Assembly: GCA_964242425.1 (NCBI GenBank) | Contig: CAXTCK010000178.1 | Coordinates: 1-7,243, forward strand | DNA length: 7,243 bases | DNA from: Lichenicola sp964242425 | GTDB taxonomy: Bacteria; Pseudomonadota; Alphaproteobacteria; Acetobacterales; Acetobacteraceae | Direction: 5' to 3' | In this document: positions 5,565 to 7,243 of the stretch, piece after piece | How the letters are laid out: each line of letters begins with the position of its first letter | How positions within the stretch are numbered: position 1 is the first letter of the stretch | Position numbers and translations under genes: made by a program | The notes under the pieces: model-generated | Seen by the model: only the letters and a program-made list of their open reading frames with translations | Told to the model about the DNA's origin: nothing | The model's database searches: none

Positions 5565-6056
5565 TCAGCGATCCAGCAGGACGCGGGCGACTGCGGTGCG
5601 CAACCGCTTGCTGTCCGGGCTGGTCACGCTGGAGAACCAGTTCGCCAGGCGCCCATCGCGCCCGATCACGTACTTGAAGAAGTTCCACCGCGGCCGGGAC
5701 AGCGGACCGCCCTGTTGCGCGAGCCAGCGGAACAACGGGTCGGCCTCCGGCCCACGCACGTGCAGCTTCTCCGTCATCGGAAAGCTGACGCCGTAGTTGC
5801 TGCTGCAGAAGCTGGCGATGTCCGCGCCGCTTCCCGGCTCCTGGCGGCCGAACTGGTTGCTGGGCACGCCGATCACGGTCAGCCCGCGTTCGCGGTTCTG
5901 CGACCACAGCGCCTGCAGCCCCTCGTATTGCGGCGTGAAGCCGCATCTGGACGCGGTGTTCACGATCAGAAGCGGCCGGCCGGCGAACTGTTCCAGCTTT
6001 AGGGCTTCGCCTTGCAGGGTGTTGAGGGTGAAGTCAAAGGCGTTGCGTTCGGCCAT
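5565..6056 (-). CDS. gpx: Glutathione peroxidase family protein, BtuE-like, probably thioredoxin-dependent
   Basis: A 163-residue thiol peroxidase with thioredoxin fold that reduces hydrogen peroxide or organic hydroperoxides in the cytoplasm (no signal peptide). Catalytic residues are all visible: peroxidatic Cys38 in NTASRCGFTPQYEGL, Gln72 in NQFGRQEPG, and Trp124-Asn125 in RPRWNFFKYVIGRDG. Cys84 in FCSSNYGVSFPM sits 46 residues after Cys38, the spacing of the resolving cysteine in thioredoxin-using members, so the electron donor is more likely thioredoxin than glutathione. It carries Cys, not selenocysteine: the codon is TGC. The length is typical of bacterial monomeric members. The ATG at 6056 has GGAGGA 4 nt upstream. 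It lies 50 nt downstream of, and on the same strand as, the exporter gene, so co-transcription is likely. The family call is firm; the donor is an inference. Confidence 0.95.
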   Translation of the reverse strand: MAERNAFDFTLNTLQGEALKLEQFAGRPLLIVNTASRCGFTPQYEGLQALWSQNRERGLTVIGVPSNQFGRQEPGSGADIASFCSSNYGVSFPMTEKLHVRGPEADPLFRWLAQQGGPLSRPRWNFFKYVIGRDGRLANWFSSVTSPDSKRLRTAVARVLLDR

Positions 6057-6060
6057 GCCG

Positions 6061-6066
6061 TCCTCC
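6061..6066 (-). promoter_or_regulatory. Ribosome binding site of the glutathione peroxidase gene
   Basis: GGAGGA on the minus strand ends 4 nt before the ATG at 6056, a near-consensus site with a short spacer. It lies within the 50-nt gap after the exporter stop, which supports translation from a shared transcript. Confidence 0.8.
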
Positions 6067-6106
6067 GGATCGCGATCGCTCCATCAGCCGACCAGGGCGC
6101 CAGCGG

Positions 6107-7243
6107 TCAAGGGGTGGCGACGGGCGACGCCACGTGACGCAGCCGGCTGAGGCTGATGGCCGATGCCGAGGCCGCGACCAGGGCAGCCAGGCCGAGGCAG
6201 GCCTGGTTGGCGGCGTGGCCCAGCAGGGCGAAGGTCATCGCCACCAGCATCGCACCGGTGGTCTGGCCAAGCAGGCGGGCGACGGAGATCATGCCGCTGG
6301 CGCTTCCGGCCCGTCCCGCCGGTGCGGCCAGCAGCATGGCGCGGTTGTTGGGTGGCTGGAACAGCCCGAACCCGGCGCCGGCCAGGGCGATCCGCCAGGC
6401 GATGTCGGCGTCGGTGGGATCCGTCGGCAACAGCCAGAGGGCCAGAAAGCCGCACGCGGTCAGGCCGAGGCCGACGGAGGACAGCACCGCCGCGGGATAC
6501 CGGTCCGACAGCCGCCCGATGAACGGGCCCACCGCCACGATTGCCAGCGGCCAGGGGGTGATGAGCAGCCCGGTCGCCACCGCGGAACGGTGCAGCAGCC
6601 CTTCCAGGGTGAACGGCATGGAGATGATGAAGAAGTTCGACGCGACAAAGGCGAGGAAGCCGGTCAGCACCGCCACCCGGAACGCTGGAAGGCCGAACAG
6701 GTCGACCGGCAGCATCGGCTCCGCCTGGCCGAACTGCCGTCGCACCAGCACCACGAGGCAGAGGCTGCCCAGCGTCAGCAGCGCCACCGAGACGGCAAAC
6801 CCGTCGCGATGCGCCAGCCGGTCGAAGCCGACGATGAGCGCCCCGAAGGCGATGGCGTTGAGTGCCGCCGACGGCAGGTCGAGTGCTGCCGACCGGACCG
6901 GCGTGCGCGGCAGGCAGAACAGCGCGAACAGCAGCGCCACGCCGCCCAGCGGCAGGTTGATCAGGAACAGCCACGGCCAGCGCGCCACCGACAGCACGAT
7001 CGCCGCGATGGTCGGGCCCAGCGCCACGCCGGCCGCGACCACCATGCCGTTCAGCGCGATCCCCCGCCCGATGATCGCGCGCGGATAGATGTGGCGGATC
7101 AGGGCCGCATTGACGCTCATGATGCAGGCGCCGCCGAAGCCCTGCAGCGCCCGCGCCAGGGACAGCTGCAGCAGCGTGGTCGAGGCGGCGCAGAGCAGGG
7201 AGGCCAGCACGAACAGCGCCAGCCCGATGCGGCACATCCGCGC
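6107..7243 (-). CDS. MFS multidrug exporter, DHA2 (14-TM, EmrB/QacA-like) family, 5' partial
   Basis: An inner-membrane proton-driven exporter of the major facilitator superfamily. The frame is open to the window edge and the visible protein starts after motif A, so the first two transmembrane helices and motif A lie outside; the ATG at 7237 is internal. The 378 visible residues hold about 12 hydrophobic segments: IGLALFVLASLLCAAS (TM3), a TM4 with motif B RALQGFGG, a TM5 with motif C-like NGMVVAAGVALGPTIAA, then WPWLFLINLPLGG, which is typical of 14-TM DHA2 proteins. The C-terminal half has FGLFQPPNNRAML and GSASGMISVARLLGQTTGAML, which also match DHA2 members. Motif C reads GVALGPTIAAI rather than the usual GPxxGG. 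The substrate cannot be told; drugs, solvents or a metabolite are all possible. The peroxidase gene follows 50 nt downstream. Confidence 0.93.
   Translation of the reverse strand, partial: ARMCRIGLALFVLASLLCAASTTLLQLSLARALQGFGGACIMSVNAALIRHIYPRAIIGRGIALNGMVVAAGVALGPTIAAIVLSVARWPWLFLINLPLGGVALLFALFCLPRTPVRSAALDLPSAALNAIAFGALIVGFDRLAHRDGFAVSVALLTLGSLCLVVLVRRQFGQAEPMLPVDLFGLPAFRVAVLTGFLAFVASNFFIISMPFTLEGLLHRSAVATGLLITPWPLAIVAVGPFIGRLSDRYPAAVLSSVGLGLTACGFLALWLLPTDPTDADIAWRIALAGAGFGLFQPPNNRAMLLAAPAGRAGSASGMISVARLLGQTTGAMLVAMTFALLGHAANQACLGLAALVAASASAISLSRLRHVASPVATP

Noticed and set aside
1..7243. tRNA, rRNA, CRISPR array, insertion sequence, toxin-antitoxin pair or phage gene
   Set aside because: I looked for regularly spaced repeats, paired terminal repeats and transposase or integrase motifs on both strands and saw none; almost all of the window is accounted for by ordinary metabolic and transport genes.

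Overview
The window is a GC-rich (roughly 70%) stretch of bacterial chromosome. It is densely coded, with high GC at third codon positions and Shine-Dalgarno sites of the AGGGGAG/GGAGGA type. The first aminotransferase resembles the class I-gamma aspartate aminotransferases of Alphaproteobacteria. With the high GC, this suggests an alphaproteobacterium, possibly Rhodospirillales/Acetobacteraceae; that placement is inferred from remembered protein similarity and is not proven. Both ends cut through genes.

Layout: (1) 1-2282, plus strand: two tandem paralogous PLP-dependent class I/II aminotransferases, the first lacking about 50 N-terminal residues because it starts outside the window, the second starting 5 nt after the first stop. 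(2) 2415-2753, minus strand: an unrecognised 112-residue basic protein with a strong ribosome binding site. (3) 3005-3835, minus strand: an alpha/beta-hydrolase of the haloacetate dehalogenase/epoxide hydrolase type with a replaced substrate pocket and a shortened loop. (4) 3836-3960: a hairpin-rich divergent intergenic region. (5) 3961-5382, plus strand: a PLP-dependent group II (aromatic amino acid type) decarboxylase. (6) 5383-5564: a convergent gap with a GC dip and strong C-over-G excess, a candidate Rho-dependent terminator. (7) 5565-7243, minus strand: a DHA2-type 14-TM MFS exporter (5' end outside the window) followed by a BtuE-like glutathione peroxidase, probably one transcription unit.

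Three of the seven genes are PLP enzymes acting on amino acids (two transaminases and one decarboxylase), so a local amino-acid or amine theme is plausible, but no gene fixes a substrate and the strands differ, so a single pathway is not shown. The MFS exporter plus peroxidase pair looks like a separate export/peroxide-defence unit. I found no tRNA, rRNA, insertion sequence, CRISPR array or phage gene, and nothing that is clearly a new system. The most unusual points are the divergent hydrolase with an adjacent 20-bp perfect palindrome, the decarboxylase that seems to lack the family's mobile-loop tyrosine, and the unrecognised small protein.
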